A stretch of DNA of 64,000 nt from Fictibacillus nanhaiensis (GTDB lineage Bacteria > Bacillota > Bacilli > Bacillales > Fictibacillaceae), in NCBI GenBank assembly GCA_016401345.1, contig JAEACG010000005.1, forward strand, positions 186,001 to 250,000, in the 5' to 3' direction. A program made the translations under genes and the position numbers. The notes below the pieces were generated by a model. It worked only from the letters and a program-made list of their open reading frames with translations, was not told the origin of the DNA and did not search any database. Each line of letters starts with the position of its first letter. Position 1 is the first letter of the stretch. Shown piece after piece: positions 54,184 to 63,140 of this stretch.

Positions 54184-54213
54184 CTGTAATTATCAATACT
54201 CATTTTCATTCAT

Positions 54214-54341
54214 TTACAATCTTGTCACATCTTGCCCACACTGCTGATACGTTCCCTTCAAAACAATGCCAAAGTCATTGTCTTTATCTCTACGGCATCC
54301 TTACAATTCGAACAGTAAGTATAAAAGGAATATATAGCCAT
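54214..54341 (-). pseudogene. possible frameshifted small zinc-ribbon gene
   Basis: After rlmCD the minus strand encodes MAIYSFYTYCSNCKD and continues to 54258. One base shift near ACTTTGGC gives a further frame reading GTYQQCGQDVTRL, ending at a TAA at 54214. Together they look like a short CxxC zinc-ribbon protein broken by one indel. No ribosome site is evident, so it may be a decayed gene or chance. Confidence 0.3.
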
Positions 54342-54354
54342 TTTTATTTTATAA

Positions 54355-55731
54355 TTAGTTAAGCTCAAGCAATGCAACAGCTTCAACATGCGTCGTCTGA
54401 GGAAACATATCGACCGGCTGGACTTTCTGCGTTTTAAATCCACCATCTTCAAGTACGCGTAAATCACGTGCTAGTGTGGCTGGGTTACAGCTCACATAGA
54501 CTACGCGCTTAGGCTTCATTTCGATGATAGTTTTTAATAACTCCTCGTCACAGCCTTTTCGTGGTGGATCCACGACGATCACATCTGGCGTGATGCCTTG
54601 TTTTTTCCACTCGGGAATCACATCTTCTGATTTACCAACAGCAAACTCAGCGTTATGAATGTTATTTAACTCCGCATTGCGGCGCGCGTCTTCAATCGCT
54701 TCTGGTACGATTTCTACACCGTACACTTTTTTTGCTTTTTGTGCGAGGAACAGGGAGATTGTCCCGATTCCGCAATACGCATCGATGACCGTTTCATCAC
54801 CATTCAGTTCCGCATATTGTAACGCTTGATCATAAAGCACTTTCGTCTGGTCTGGATTGATCTGATAAAACGAACGCGCTGAGATGGCAAACTTGATGTC
54901 GCCAATAAAATCATAAATATATTCAGCACCCCAAAGCACGCGTGTTTCTTCACCAAAAATCACGTTCGTACGTTTTGAGTTCACATTTTGAACGATTGAT
55001 TTAATCTCAGGTAGTGCTTTTCGGATATCTTCTACTATCTTCTTACGCTGCGGCAGGTCTTGACCGTTCGTTACGAGTACAATCATTAAATCACCTGTCG
55101 TTTTCCCGTATCGCGCAATGATATGACGAAGAATACCTTTATGTTTTTCTTCATTATAAGCACTGATATTGTACTGATTCACGATTTCTTTCACAGCTTG
55201 TACCGCGTCGTCGTTCGTATCCCCCGTGATGATACAGCTGTCCATCTCTACAATTTCATGGCTGCGCTTCTGGTAAAAACCTGTGATGATGCGGCCGTTG
55301 CGTTCACCAACTGGCACTTGCGCTTTATTACGATAACGCCAAGGTTCTTCTCCCATGCCAAGTGTTGAGAGAACTGGAACGTCTTCTAACTTTCCGATTC
55401 TCGCTAGAACGTCTTCTACTAACTTGCGTTTGTATTCCAACTGTCCTTCATAGGATAGATGCTGAAGCTGACACCCTCCACACCATTTATAGATCGGACA
55501 AGGTGGTTCAACACGTTCAGGGCTCTCTTCGATCAGCTCTTCTAAACGACCAAAACCGAATCCTTTTTTCACACCTACAACCTTGATCTTCGCACGCTCG
55601 CCAGGCAATGTATTCGGCACAAACAAAGTAAACCCATTTACACGAGCAACTCCTGCCCCCTCATGGGTTAAATCCACTATATCTACTTCATAACTTTCAT
55701 TTTTATGAACAGGCAAATCAGCCTTTGTCAT
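54355..55731 (-). CDS. rlmCD: 23S rRNA uracil-C5-methyltransferase (RlmCD, TrmA family)
   Basis: A 458-residue SAM methyltransferase. TRAM domain at 8-65 ([19 protein letters not shown]), an iron-sulphur motif [17 protein letters not shown] site [16 protein letters not shown], and the catalytic Cys in [13 protein letters not shown]. It resembles B. subtilis RlmCD (YefA), which modifies 23S rRNA. Two ATGs, 6 bp apart, follow AAAAGGGAC; I use the second (MTKADLP), and the first at 55737 is possible. Confidence 0.93.
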   Translation of the reverse strand: MTKADLPVHKNESYEVDIVDLTHEGAGVARVNGFTLFVPNTLPGERAKIKVVGVKKGFGFGRLEELIEESPERVEPPCPIYKWCGGCQLQHLSYEGQLEYKRKLVEDVLARIGKLEDVPVLSTLGMGEEPWRYRNKAQVPVGERNGRIITGFYQKRSHEIVEMDSCIITGDTNDDAVQAVKEIVNQYNISAYNEEKHKGILRHIIARYGKTTGDLMIVLVTNGQDLPQRKKIVEDIRKALPEIKSIVQNVNSKRTNVIFGEETRVLWGAEYIYDFIGDIKFAISARSFYQINPDQTKVLYDQALQYAELNGDETVIDAYCGIGTISLFLAQKAKKVYGVEIVPEAIEDARRNAELNNIHNAEFAVGKSEDVIPEWKKQGITPDVIVVDPPRKGCDEELLKTIIEMKPKRVVYVSCNPATLARDLRVLEDGGFKTQKVQPVDMFPQTTHVEAVALLELN

Positions 55732-55804
55732 TGTCATCGTCCCTTTTTGTCTCTTATGCTTTTCTGATTGTAGCATAACTGTTAGTGGACACCAAATGCT
55801 TACA

Positions 55805-55833
55805 TAAAAAAACGGACCACCTATATGTGGCCC
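55805..55833 (-). terminator. intrinsic terminator after DUF1259 gene
   Basis: A 7-bp stem with one mismatch (55814-55820 with 55827-55833) is followed on the minus strand by seven T. Confidence 0.75.
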
Positions 55834-55848
55834 AGACGTAAGAATTTT

Positions 55849-56253
55849 TTAAGAAGAAGGGTAACTCGATAAATAAGAAAAAGAACGGCTTACCTTTTGA
55901 GCAAAATTTAAAGGTGGTTCGACGGATTGAACATGCATGTACATAATCTGCGGATTAACGTATAGCCAGTGATTATGAAGCGCACTTACAATGAGCCCCT
56001 GGTGAACAACGGCATACATAAAACGTGGTATTTCTTCCTGTAGAACAGCAATTTCTAATAGGTTCAAAGCATTTCCGCTTTGATCCAAAGACTCAAACGA
56101 TACCCCTACTGGAAGTACCGCTTTACTTGGTTTTCCTTGCACAGTAGCTGAAAACGTTCGGTGCAGGGAGACCGAACAAACACCTTGGTGATTTTGTGAA
56201 CGACCATTTAATATTTTGGCAAACTGCTCGCACAGATTCTGGTTGCTATCCAT
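55849..56253 (-). CDS. DUF1259 protein (LppY/LpqO-like)
   Basis: A 134-residue protein with the DUF1259 pattern, seen in HRTFSATVQGK, IAVLQEEIPRFMYAVVHQGL and ALHNHWLYVNPQIMYMHV. No signal peptide. The function of this domain is unknown; histidines in HNHW and MHV could bind a metal. AAAGGAG lies 9 nt before the ATG. It ends at its own terminator, 118 bp before rlmCD. Confidence 0.8.
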   Translation of the reverse strand: MDSNQNLCEQFAKILNGRSQNHQGVCSVSLHRTFSATVQGKPSKAVLPVGVSFESLDQSGNALNLLEIAVLQEEIPRFMYAVVHQGLIVSALHNHWLYVNPQIMYMHVQSVEPPLNFAQKVSRSFSYLSSYPSS

Positions 56254-56398
56254 CTTCTAAAAACTCCTTTGGAAGCAAGGGAATATGAAATAGAGCGTTA
56301 TGCCCCCTGAAATCTATTTTACTTTTCAACTTACAAAGCTATGACAGGGTTTTTTTATGATTAAATAGATGTCTTATATGGACAGCTGTATCATTAAA

Positions 56399-56863
56399 TT
56401 AGCATTCGTATTCCATTTTTATAAACTTAAATTCACTACCGTTTGTAGCTTGCATAAAAGTCTTAATTTCTTTAAAACCCATTTTTCCATAAACGTTAAT
56501 CGCTCTTTGATTAAATGTCGCTACAGATAATGTTATTTTTTTTGGTTTGTATTCACTTTTCACAAACTCTATCCCTGATTTCAGAAATTTGAAGCCTATA
56601 CCTTTACCGGTTAAGTCTGGTCTCATTCCTAAACCAATATCATATATCCGTTCATCTTCTTTATTAACGCTAAAAAAACCAATTAGTTCATTATTATTAA
56701 GGACTGAATACACAGATTCCCCTCTCTTTTCTTGGTTAATAAATTCTGCTAAATCATCTCTATCTGACTCCATATTATAGAAAGAATACTCTCCATCATA
56801 GTGCCATTGAAACGCAATCTCCTCAGCTTGTTCTTGAGTCATAACCTGAAATAGGTAAGTCAT
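56399..56863 (-). CDS. GNAT-family N-acetyltransferase
   Basis: A 154-residue acetyltransferase. The acetyl-CoA motif A reads LGMRPDLTGKGIGFKFL, with FNQRAINVYGKMGFKE as motif B. I start at the second ATG (MTYLFQ) because GGGAG lies 6 nt upstream. Substrate is unknown; the RimI/PhnO-like length suits acetylation of a small molecule or protein amino group. Confidence 0.87.
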   Translation of the reverse strand: MTYLFQVMTQEQAEEIAFQWHYDGEYSFYNMESDRDDLAEFINQEKRGESVYSVLNNNELIGFFSVNKEDERIYDIGLGMRPDLTGKGIGFKFLKSGIEFVKSEYKPKKITLSVATFNQRAINVYGKMGFKEIKTFMQATNGSEFKFIKMEYEC

Positions 56864-56891
56864 AAACATCTCCCGTTACTCATTTTTTAAT

Positions 56892-56930
56892 AAAAAAGAA
56901 CACTCAGCAGATTTCGCTTCAGTATTCTTT
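56892..56930 (-). terminator. intrinsic terminator after dagK
   Basis: A 10-bp stem with one mismatch (56895-56904 with 56921-56930) is followed on the minus strand by T-rich DNA. Confidence 0.72.
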
Positions 56931-56942
56931 GACATGGTTGGT

Positions 56943-57848
56943 TTAAGGTTTAAGTCGTTCTTTTGGTACGAGTAGTTCAAAGTGATGGTGTAAATTTTCA
57001 AACTCACCAGGCAGGATGCCTCCGAGCTCTCCATCTAGGTTGATCTGCATCTTTTCGCGAGGCGTTACTTTAACACGCTTTGCCTTCTTATAAATGACAT
57101 GATCATCATGAATGTGTTCCCCACGGATCGCAAGAGATGCAATACGTACAAATTCTGCAAGATTCGTTTTCTTTAAGATGATTACATCAAAAAGACCGTC
57201 ATGGAATTCTGATGATGGAGCAAGCTTCTCAAAGCCTCCAACTGAATTTGTGTTAGCTACTAAGAAGAGCATGATCTCGCCTTCGTATTTTTCTTTATCA
57301 TCGAATTCGATCTCTACAAATGTAGGACGAATCGACGGCAACATCTCTATTCCTTTTAGGAAATACGCCAGTTGTCCGATCATCGTCTTCAGCTTGCTTG
57401 GCACTTCATACGTTAGCTCTGTTATACGACCGCCACCTGCGATGTTAATGAAGAACCTGTCGTTTACTTTACCAATATCAACAGGCATATGTACACCACC
57501 GCATAGAACGTCACAAGCTCCTTCAATCGTGCGCGGCACACCTACTGCACGTGCAAAGTCATTCGTAGTTCCCGCAGGAATGATTCCTAGCATTGGGCGA
57601 TCTTCTAGTCCTGCTAATCCATTGACCACTTCATAGATCGTTCCGTCTCCACCAGCTGCGATAACCAGGTCGAAGCCTCTTTCCCCTGCTGCACGTGCAG
57701 CGCGAGTCGCGCAACCTTCTTCGGGTGTTGTTGCATGACATGACGTTTCATATCCTGCATTTTCAAGTCTGTCTAGAATATAAGGAAGCTGTTTTTTTAC
57801 CGTTTCTCTTCCCGAACTTGGATTATATATTAGTCGAGCTCGTTTCAT
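56943..57848 (-). CDS. dagK: diacylglycerol kinase (DagK/DgkB type)
   Basis: A 301-residue lipid kinase. RLIYNPSSGRE at the N terminus and IAAGGDGTIYEVVNG are the nucleotide-binding blocks, GIIPAGTTNDFARA the next. It closely matches B. subtilis DgkB, which phosphorylates diacylglycerol released by lipoteichoic acid synthesis. I start at MKRARLIYN because GAAGGTGA lies about 5-7 nt upstream. A promoter and a hairpin with a U-run lie between 57915 and 57988. Confidence 0.92.
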   Translation of the reverse strand: MKRARLIYNPSSGRETVKKQLPYILDRLENAGYETSCHATTPEEGCATRAARAAGERGFDLVIAAGGDGTIYEVVNGLAGLEDRPMLGIIPAGTTNDFARAVGVPRTIEGACDVLCGGVHMPVDIGKVNDRFFINIAGGGRITELTYEVPSKLKTMIGQLAYFLKGIEMLPSIRPTFVEIEFDDKEKYEGEIMLFLVANTNSVGGFEKLAPSSEFHDGLFDVIILKKTNLAEFVRIASLAIRGEHIHDDHVIYKKAKRVKVTPREKMQINLDGELGGILPGEFENLHHHFELLVPKERLKP

Positions 57849-57914
57849 ATCTTTCACCTTCATTGTTTGACTTCTTTTAAAAGTTTTAACCTAAATTTGT
57901 TTGTTGTATAACTG

Positions 57915-57939
57915 CAAAAAACAGCCCACTGCCGGACTG
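57915..57939 (-). terminator. hairpin and U-run in the dagK leader
   Basis: A 6-bp stem with one G-U pair (57922-57927 with 57934-57939) is followed on the minus strand by six T. No gene lies upstream on this strand, so it could only act in the dagK leader or end a very short transcript. Confidence 0.5.
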
Positions 57940-57959
57940 CTTCTGTCGATTCCTCTTAT

Positions 57960-57988
57960 ATTATAGTGATACCTGTCTTAAATTGCAA
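57960..57988 (-). promoter_or_regulatory. predicted promoter of dagK
   Basis: On the minus strand TTGCAA (57983-57988) and TATAAT (57960-57965) are 17 bp apart. Start would be near 57953, about 105 nt before dagK. Confidence 0.65.
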
Positions 57989-58215
57989 AGCAGTTATCTC
58001 CCAGTATGTGTTAAAATTGTGTCTAAATTGTAGGGGGTCTGTCCCGGGGTCTGACCCCGGGACAGACCCCTTAAAGGATTTCTTACATTTTTTGTAGAAT
58101 TATACAATTAAAGCAGCTTACGGCCTGGACAAGCTTCATCTCTTTCTTGATTCGCATATATAAGGAATAACAACATACGGTAACGAGTAACAACACAATT
58201 TAAGGAGGTGCTTCT
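57989..58215. other. intergenic region with a large palindrome
   Basis: No gene is supported. It holds the palindrome at 58034-58070 and AT-rich DNA that should carry the promoter of the small membrane protein at 58216. Confidence 0.6.
58034..58070. repeat. 37-bp perfect GC-rich palindrome
   Basis: Arms of 18 bp (58034-58051 and 58053-58070) pair perfectly with a single central base. Its wording GGGGTCTGTCCCGGGG occurs as a dispersed palindrome in other Bacillus genomes, as far as I recall. It is not followed by a T-run, so it is not a normal terminator. Confidence 0.8.
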
Positions 58216-58428
58216 ATGTTTTGGCTATACATTTTAGGACCTATCGCCGCGGTGACTTTACTAGCCGCAATCGTCAACTGGAGAACAAGGCTAAAGTACA
58301 GAAGGTATAACTACAAATACGAGCTTGAAGAGCATGTTAGTGATCAAAACAAGATCAATAATGCAGCAGCCTGGAACGCATCCCAACATAATCACCACTC
58401 GGGTGGTAGCGGTGGTGGAGGATTTTAA
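58216..58428 (+). CDS. small membrane protein with Gly-rich tail
   Basis: A 70-residue protein with one N-terminal membrane helix (about 3-20), a basic middle (RTRLKYRRYNYKYE) and a tail SQHNHHSGGSGGGGF. AAGGAGG lies 8 nt before the ATG and a terminator follows. I do not recognise the family. Confidence 0.72.
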   Translation: MFWLYILGPIAAVTLLAAIVNWRTRLKYRRYNYKYELEEHVSDQNKINNAAAWNASQHNHHSGGSGGGGF

Positions 58429-58456
58429 AAGACAGGATCTCATTTCCTGTCTTTTT
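58427..58456 (+). terminator. intrinsic terminator after small membrane protein
   Basis: An 11-bp stem (58427-58437 with 58445-58455) leads into a T-run. Confidence 0.88.
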
Positions 58457-58477
58457 TATATTATCTAGGAGGTTAAG

Positions 58478-59308
58478 ATGACACATACAATCGGCATTTC
58501 TGGCAGTACCATCATGTCTGATGAAACAAAATTCAACGATCTGTTTCGAGTTCATGAGCAGATCACACATATTGAGATTGGAGAATTCGAAAATGAAGAT
58601 GCCTTTCAGAGGTTTCTATCACTTCTAAAGAATAGCAACAAAACCTTTGGCATCCACTCTCCCATCTATAGAAATGGAAGTAAATATGATTTATTAGAGA
58701 AGTTTCAATATACACCTGAACAAGCATGGACCTTGTTCGAAAAGGAAATTCAGCGTCTCGTTGAATTAGGCGCCCAGTATATCCTTGTTCATTTCCCTTA
58801 TTTTCAAGGATGCGCCCGTAATCCCGATAAGTTAATTGAGCAGGGTCTGAAACGATTATCTGAACTACAGCAAACATACAACTTGCCGATCGTCTGCGAA
58901 CCAAAGCTTGGATTGGATAAATCGCCAAAAGGAATACAGTACCTAAATGATTTTCCTATCACAGTATGGAAAAAATACGGACTGAAGCTGTGCATCGATA
59001 TTGGTGATTACCTATTAGCGGCAGATGAAAAGGCTCTAAACATGATTCAGAAGTGGAAAGATCACATTAAAGTTGTCCATCTACACAACATTGAATATAT
59101 GGATGACAAATACATATGGGTTCCGATCCATCCATCACATGAAGATGACGGACGACATTATTCCCTTAAGGAAATTCTCCACGTTTTATCAAGTTACCCC
59201 GATCTTATTTGGATACTTGAACATACACCGCACTCAAATCCTTCTGAGACATTTATTCAAGAAGGAATCGACTGGTTGGCAAAAGATGTTTTTCTGAAAA
59301 AATACTGA
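58478..59308 (+). CDS. sugar phosphate isomerase/epimerase-like TIM barrel protein
   Basis: A 276-residue protein of the xylose-isomerase-like/AP endonuclease 2 fold. HIEIGEF, FGIHSPIY, YILVHFPYF, IVCEPKLGL, LCIDIGDYLL and HLHNIEYMDD follow the eight strands; likely metal ligands lie in these. Substrate unknown. AGGAGG precedes the ATG. It lies 128 bp upstream of the ABC transporter operon, from which a terminator separates it. Confidence 0.8.
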   Translation: MTHTIGISGSTIMSDETKFNDLFRVHEQITHIEIGEFENEDAFQRFLSLLKNSNKTFGIHSPIYRNGSKYDLLEKFQYTPEQAWTLFEKEIQRLVELGAQYILVHFPYFQGCARNPDKLIEQGLKRLSELQQTYNLPIVCEPKLGLDKSPKGIQYLNDFPITVWKKYGLKLCIDIGDYLLAADEKALNMIQKWKDHIKVVHLHNIEYMDDKYIWVPIHPSHEDDGRHYSLKEILHVLSSYPDLIWILEHTPHSNPSETFIQEGIDWLAKDVFLKKY

Positions 59309-59331
59309 TGATTTCCATTCAGTATTTTTTT
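59297..59331 (+). terminator. intrinsic terminator after TIM-barrel gene
   Basis: An 8-bp core stem extended by A-T pairs (59301-59308 with 59319-59326) is followed by a seven-T run. It overlaps the stop codon. Confidence 0.85.
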
Positions 59332-59436
59332 GTTGGAAATTTAATACATAACGCTATTCAAAAGACATGTCAATTCGTTTACAATTATTACATACAGATT
59401 ATTCTGTTAACTACAGCTACAAAAAGAGGTGTATAA

Positions 59437-60255
59437 ATGAACTTTTCATTTACGAGTTATCTGAAGAGGCTTCGGTCGATCTTGATCGGCGTTTTGATCA
59501 TCAGTTTTCTTCCTTCTATCTTTTTTGGCATCGCACCACTTCAAAGCATGAAGCTTTGGGAGTACACCATCGAGAATCGAAAATATAGTCTTTTTCCGGA
59601 TATTTTTGATAAGTTTTTTTACTCGATGACGATTTTCTTTACAGCCCTACTCCTAGGTCTCCTAGTAGCGTTACTGCTTACCTTCTTAGCGACACTGCTG
59701 CCAAGACCCATAAAGCGCGCTGTCTATGGATTTTTAACACTATTAGAATCATTACCAGATCTTTTTATCGTTATCGCGCTACAAGTCTCAGCAGTATATA
59801 TCTTTAAGAAGACTGGATTATTAATCGCGAACGTTTCTGGTGCCTACGACAACCGCATCTTCTTTTTTCCGATTCTAACACTATCTGTCCTGCCAACGAT
59901 TCAACTCTTTAAGATTACCTTTCTACTAATGAAAGAAGAGCAAAACAAACCATACATAACCGTAGCACGAGCGATGGGACTCGGAAACCTCTACATCACG
60001 CTCAATCATGTGTTCCGTAATATTATGACGAGTCTCTTTCAATATTCCAAGACCATCTTTGTTTTCATGCTTTCGAACTTATTCATTCTAGAATACGTCT
60101 TTAACTTGAACGGAATCATGACAATCATGCTGAACACGCAAGGTGTTTCGTTTATCATAACGGTCTTGTTTATCGCGATTCCTTTCTCCTTCCTGTTCGA
60201 GGTCATGGAATCTTACCGCGGAGGCTTAAACGTCCAAAAGGAGGATGCAGCATGA
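59437..60255 (+). CDS. peptide-type ABC permease (OppB-like)
   Basis: A 272-residue permease with five or six hydrophobic segments. The EAA-type loop reads ARAMGLGNLYITLNHVFRN. It is shorter than usual for OppB (about 310) and its N terminus is divergent. GAGGTG precedes the ATG. The stop overlaps the next start by 4 bp (ATGA). Confidence 0.82.
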   Translation: MNFSFTSYLKRLRSILIGVLIISFLPSIFFGIAPLQSMKLWEYTIENRKYSLFPDIFDKFFYSMTIFFTALLLGLLVALLLTFLATLLPRPIKRAVYGFLTLLESLPDLFIVIALQVSAVYIFKKTGLLIANVSGAYDNRIFFFPILTLSVLPTIQLFKITFLLMKEEQNKPYITVARAMGLGNLYITLNHVFRNIMTSLFQYSKTIFVFMLSNLFILEYVFNLNGIMTIMLNTQGVSFIITVLFIAIPFSFLFEVMESYRGGLNVQKEDAA

Positions 60256-61172
60256 TCGTTCGATTGCTTAAACAGCCGCAGTTCTTAATCGGGTTTCTAT
60301 TTATCGTAAGTTTAATTTTATTAAGCTTTATTTATCCGTCTATCATGGATGTTCAGAAGGAATCTAAGTTTTTATATGACGAGAATGAAGTCATCGTTGG
60401 TGTTGCTCCTTTCTCACCAAAAGACATGCCTCCTTTTGGAACGGATATGAACGGAAAGCACTTATTGTATCTTGTTTTAGAAGGCGCAAAGTATACGATC
60501 CTCATCACTTTAGTCATCACTTTTCTTAGAATTTTCTTCGCCCTTTTCTTTTCCTTGTTTCATAGAAAATCGAAGAGTACGTTCTTTGACGATATCGTAC
60601 AAGCTACTCTCTATATTCCAACAGCGATCTTAGCTTATATGTTCATGGTTCCGCTCTTTGTAAAAGATGCCACTGAGCCGATGGGCATGATGACTCTGAT
60701 TGTCGTGCAGTGCTTGATTCTCGTTGGTATTGGTGTACCGCCTTTAGTATCAACGTTTTCTGAAGAGATACGCTCTATCCTAGCAAAAGATTATATTGTT
60801 AGCACCTTTTCATTAGGATCGAAAAAGCCATATGTCTATTACAAGCATGTCCTGCCTGAACTGAGCTCAAAACTCCTGCTTTTATTTGCTCAGCAAGCCA
60901 TTCAAACATTAATTTTGTTAGCACACTTAGGTGTTCTTGCCGTTTTTATCGGTGGATCTAAAACCGTAATGATGGGTGATATCTTTAACTTAACGCCTGC
61001 AACCATTTCATTAAGCGGCGAATGGGCTGGTATCATCGGCCAATCATATCAGAAGCTCTTAACGGCTCCTTGGATTATTTTAGTGCCACTATCATTCTTT
61101 GCTTTTACGATTTTCTCGATCAATCTCATGATACAAGGTATACAGAACAGCCTCGAATCCAACAAATCATAA
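60252..61172 (+). CDS. peptide-type ABC permease (OppC-like)
   Basis: A 306-residue permease with six hydrophobic segments and an extracytoplasmic loop near 35-70 (GVAPFSPKDMPPFGTDMNGK, the OppC landmark). Signature loop LAKDYIVSTFSLGSKKPYVY. It pairs with the preceding permease. AAAAGGAGG is 6 nt before the ATG. Confidence 0.85.
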   Translation: MIVRLLKQPQFLIGFLFIVSLILLSFIYPSIMDVQKESKFLYDENEVIVGVAPFSPKDMPPFGTDMNGKHLLYLVLEGAKYTILITLVITFLRIFFALFFSLFHRKSKSTFFDDIVQATLYIPTAILAYMFMVPLFVKDATEPMGMMTLIVVQCLILVGIGVPPLVSTFSEEIRSILAKDYIVSTFSLGSKKPYVYYKHVLPELSSKLLLLFAQQAIQTLILLAHLGVLAVFIGGSKTVMMGDIFNLTPATISLSGEWAGIIGQSYQKLLTAPWIILVPLSFFAFTIFSINLMIQGIQNSLESNKS

Positions 61173-61186
61173 GTGAGGTGTGAAAC

Positions 61187-62167
61187 ATGTCTAACAGACT
61201 TTTAGAAATAAACAATCTAAACATAGCTTTCGGCAGTGGAAAGAACGTATTTAATGCGGTTACTGATTTAAGTCTCTCCGTCAGTAAAGGACAGACTGCC
61301 GCTCTTATCGGCGAATCAGGTTCTGGAAAAAGTGTCACTTCTCTTTCAGTGTTGAAAATTCTACCAGCCAATGGTCGAGCAGAGTCAGGCTCGATCCGTT
61401 TTGACGATAAAGAGATTTTGCAGATGACAGAAAAAGAGATGCAAAAAATACGAGGCAACGAGATCTCCATGATCTTTCAGGACGCGATCGCCTCACTGAA
61501 TCCTGCTATGAAAGTGGGAATTCAGATCACAGAAGGCTTGAAATATCATAAACAGATAGCAAAATCAGAGCTTAGAACCGTGGCGCTCTCCCTTCTCGAA
61601 CAAGTAGGTTTTCATAATCCTGCACATATTTTTGATCAATATCCTTCTCAGCTGTCAGGAGGCATGAAACAACGTATCTTAATCGCAATGGCCATATCCT
61701 GTAGACCTAAACTGATAATTGCGGATGAACCAACGACCGCGTTAGACGTAACGATTCAAAGGCAGGTATTGGATTTGATCGCTGATTATAAAATACGTGA
61801 AGACGCTTCTGTTTTAATGATCACACATGATTTTGGTGTTGTGGCAGAATATGCTGACTGGGTGTATGTCATGTTTGGAGGAAGAATCGTAGAATCAGGA
61901 GATGTGTTTACGATCTTTAATAATCCCATCCACCCTTATACAAAAGGCTTGATCGGCTGCATTCCAAGTATGGAGAGCGACAGCGAGCGTTTAAAGAGCG
62001 TTTACGATTATTCGTTTGAAGAAGCAGGGTATAAGGGAAGAAAATTCGCACCAGAGACTTATTCTATGGAGAGCAAAGTCTATCATGCTCCGTCTTCCCT
62101 TATCGAAGTGGAACCTGGGCATTATGTTCGTCTTTTTGATGAGAACGAGGTGACGATCGTTGGATAA
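61187..62167 (+). CDS. ABC transporter ATPase (OppD/DppD type)
   Basis: A 326-residue ATPase. Walker A GESGSGKS, signature LSGGMKQRILIAMA, Walker B LIIADEPTTALDV, and the Opp-type C terminus with HPYTKGLIGCIPSM. It powers the preceding permeases. Its stop overlaps the next start. Confidence 0.92.
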   Translation: MSNRLLEINNLNIAFGSGKNVFNAVTDLSLSVSKGQTAALIGESGSGKSVTSLSVLKILPANGRAESGSIRFDDKEILQMTEKEMQKIRGNEISMIFQDAIASLNPAMKVGIQITEGLKYHKQIAKSELRTVALSLLEQVGFHNPAHIFDQYPSQLSGGMKQRILIAMAISCRPKLIIADEPTTALDVTIQRQVLDLIADYKIREDASVLMITHDFGVVAEYADWVYVMFGGRIVESGDVFTIFNNPIHPYTKGLIGCIPSMESDSERLKSVYDYSFEEAGYKGRKFAPETYSMESKVYHAPSSLIEVEPGHYVRLFDENEVTIVG

Positions 62168-63089
62168 ACACTTGATAACCATCCAAAACCTTTCTAAGTA
62201 TTTTATGACGAAGACAGGAATCCATAAAGCAATCGATGGAATAACTCTCGATATTTTTAAAGGCGAAACATTAGGTATTGTTGGGGAGTCTGGATCTGGT
62301 AAGACGACCCTTGGCCGAACGATCATGCGATTATATGAACCAGAGCACGGAAACATTACGTTTGATGGTCTGGACATCACACATATGCCCGAAAAAAAGT
62401 TGCGGCCATACCGTAAAGAATTTCAGATGATCTTTCAAAATCCTTATGAATCACTCAGCCCTCGTTTAACGGTCGGGGAAATTTTAGAAGAACCGCTTGT
62501 TATTCAGAGGATGTTAAGTAAAGAAGAGCGTACGAAGAAAGCTTACAATCTATTAGAAAAAGTCGGATTGCCGAAGACTTCTTATCTAAAAAAGATCCAC
62601 GAGTTCTCCGGTGGGCAGCGTCAGCGGATCGGAATCGCTCGTGCATTGATGCTAGATCCTAAGTTTATTATTGCAGATGAACCCGTATCAGCGCTCGATG
62701 TATCTGTTCAAGCACAAGTGTTGAATCTATTAAAAGATCTTCAGTCCGAACTAGACCTAACCTGTTTGTTCATCTCACATGACCTTGGCGTGGTTCATTA
62801 TATGAGTGATCGAGTTGCAGTCATGTACCTTGGCCATCTGATCGAATTGGCCCCAAAAGATGAATTGTACCGAAATCCGATCCATCCTTATACGAAATCT
62901 CTTTTATCATCCATTCCGATCGCAGACCCTGAGCGTCGAAATGCATACAGAGAACCTATCATTCTGCCAGATAAACCGCTCTATCCGCCACAGTTGATTC
63001 ATGTTGGTAGCGATCATTACGTGTCTGCGAACATGATCAATATTAAAGAGTTTGAGATTGAAAATAATAGAAACCTCATTCGTAATTGA
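62160..63089 (+). CDS. ABC transporter ATPase (OppF/DppF type)
   Basis: A 309-residue ATPase. Walker A GESGSGKTT, signature FSGGQRQRIGIARAL, Walker B IIADEPVSALDVS, ending with HPYTKSLLSSIP. A TTG start is used, GAGGTGA lying 6 nt upstream; it overlaps the preceding gene by 8 bp. The C-terminal 40 residues (VGSDHYVSANMI) are unlike typical OppF. No solute-binding gene is in the operon. Confidence 0.92.
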   Translation: MDKHLITIQNLSKYFMTKTGIHKAIDGITLDIFKGETLGIVGESGSGKTTLGRTIMRLYEPEHGNITFDGLDITHMPEKKLRPYRKEFQMIFQNPYESLSPRLTVGEILEEPLVIQRMLSKEERTKKAYNLLEKVGLPKTSYLKKIHEFSGGQRQRIGIARALMLDPKFIIADEPVSALDVSVQAQVLNLLKDLQSELDLTCLFISHDLGVVHYMSDRVAVMYLGHLIELAPKDELYRNPIHPYTKSLLSSIPIADPERRNAYREPIILPDKPLYPPQLIHVGSDHYVSANMINIKEFEIENNRNLIRN

Positions 63090-63101
63090 GCAAATGAAAA
63101 G

Positions 63102-63128
63102 AGACTGCGTTCTAAGCAGTCTCCCTTT
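63102..63128 (+). terminator. intrinsic terminator after the ABC operon
   Basis: An 8-bp stem (63102-63109 with 63117-63124) is followed by CCTTTT. It lies 12 bp after the last stop and ends close to the convergent gene. Confidence 0.7.
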
Positions 63129-63140
63129 TAAACTGAATAA

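Larger units (their letters stand above)
53814..54213. other. non-coding leader and intergenic region
   Basis: No gene is supported. The minus strand has the long leader of the ACP operon, the Fur box and promoter, and the terminator at 54150-54183. A 20-codon frame across the Fur box has no ribosome site. Confidence 0.6.

Noticed and set aside
53942-54196. 84-codon minus-strand frame over the Fur box
   Set aside because: It spans a terminator, promoter and operator; no ribosome site.
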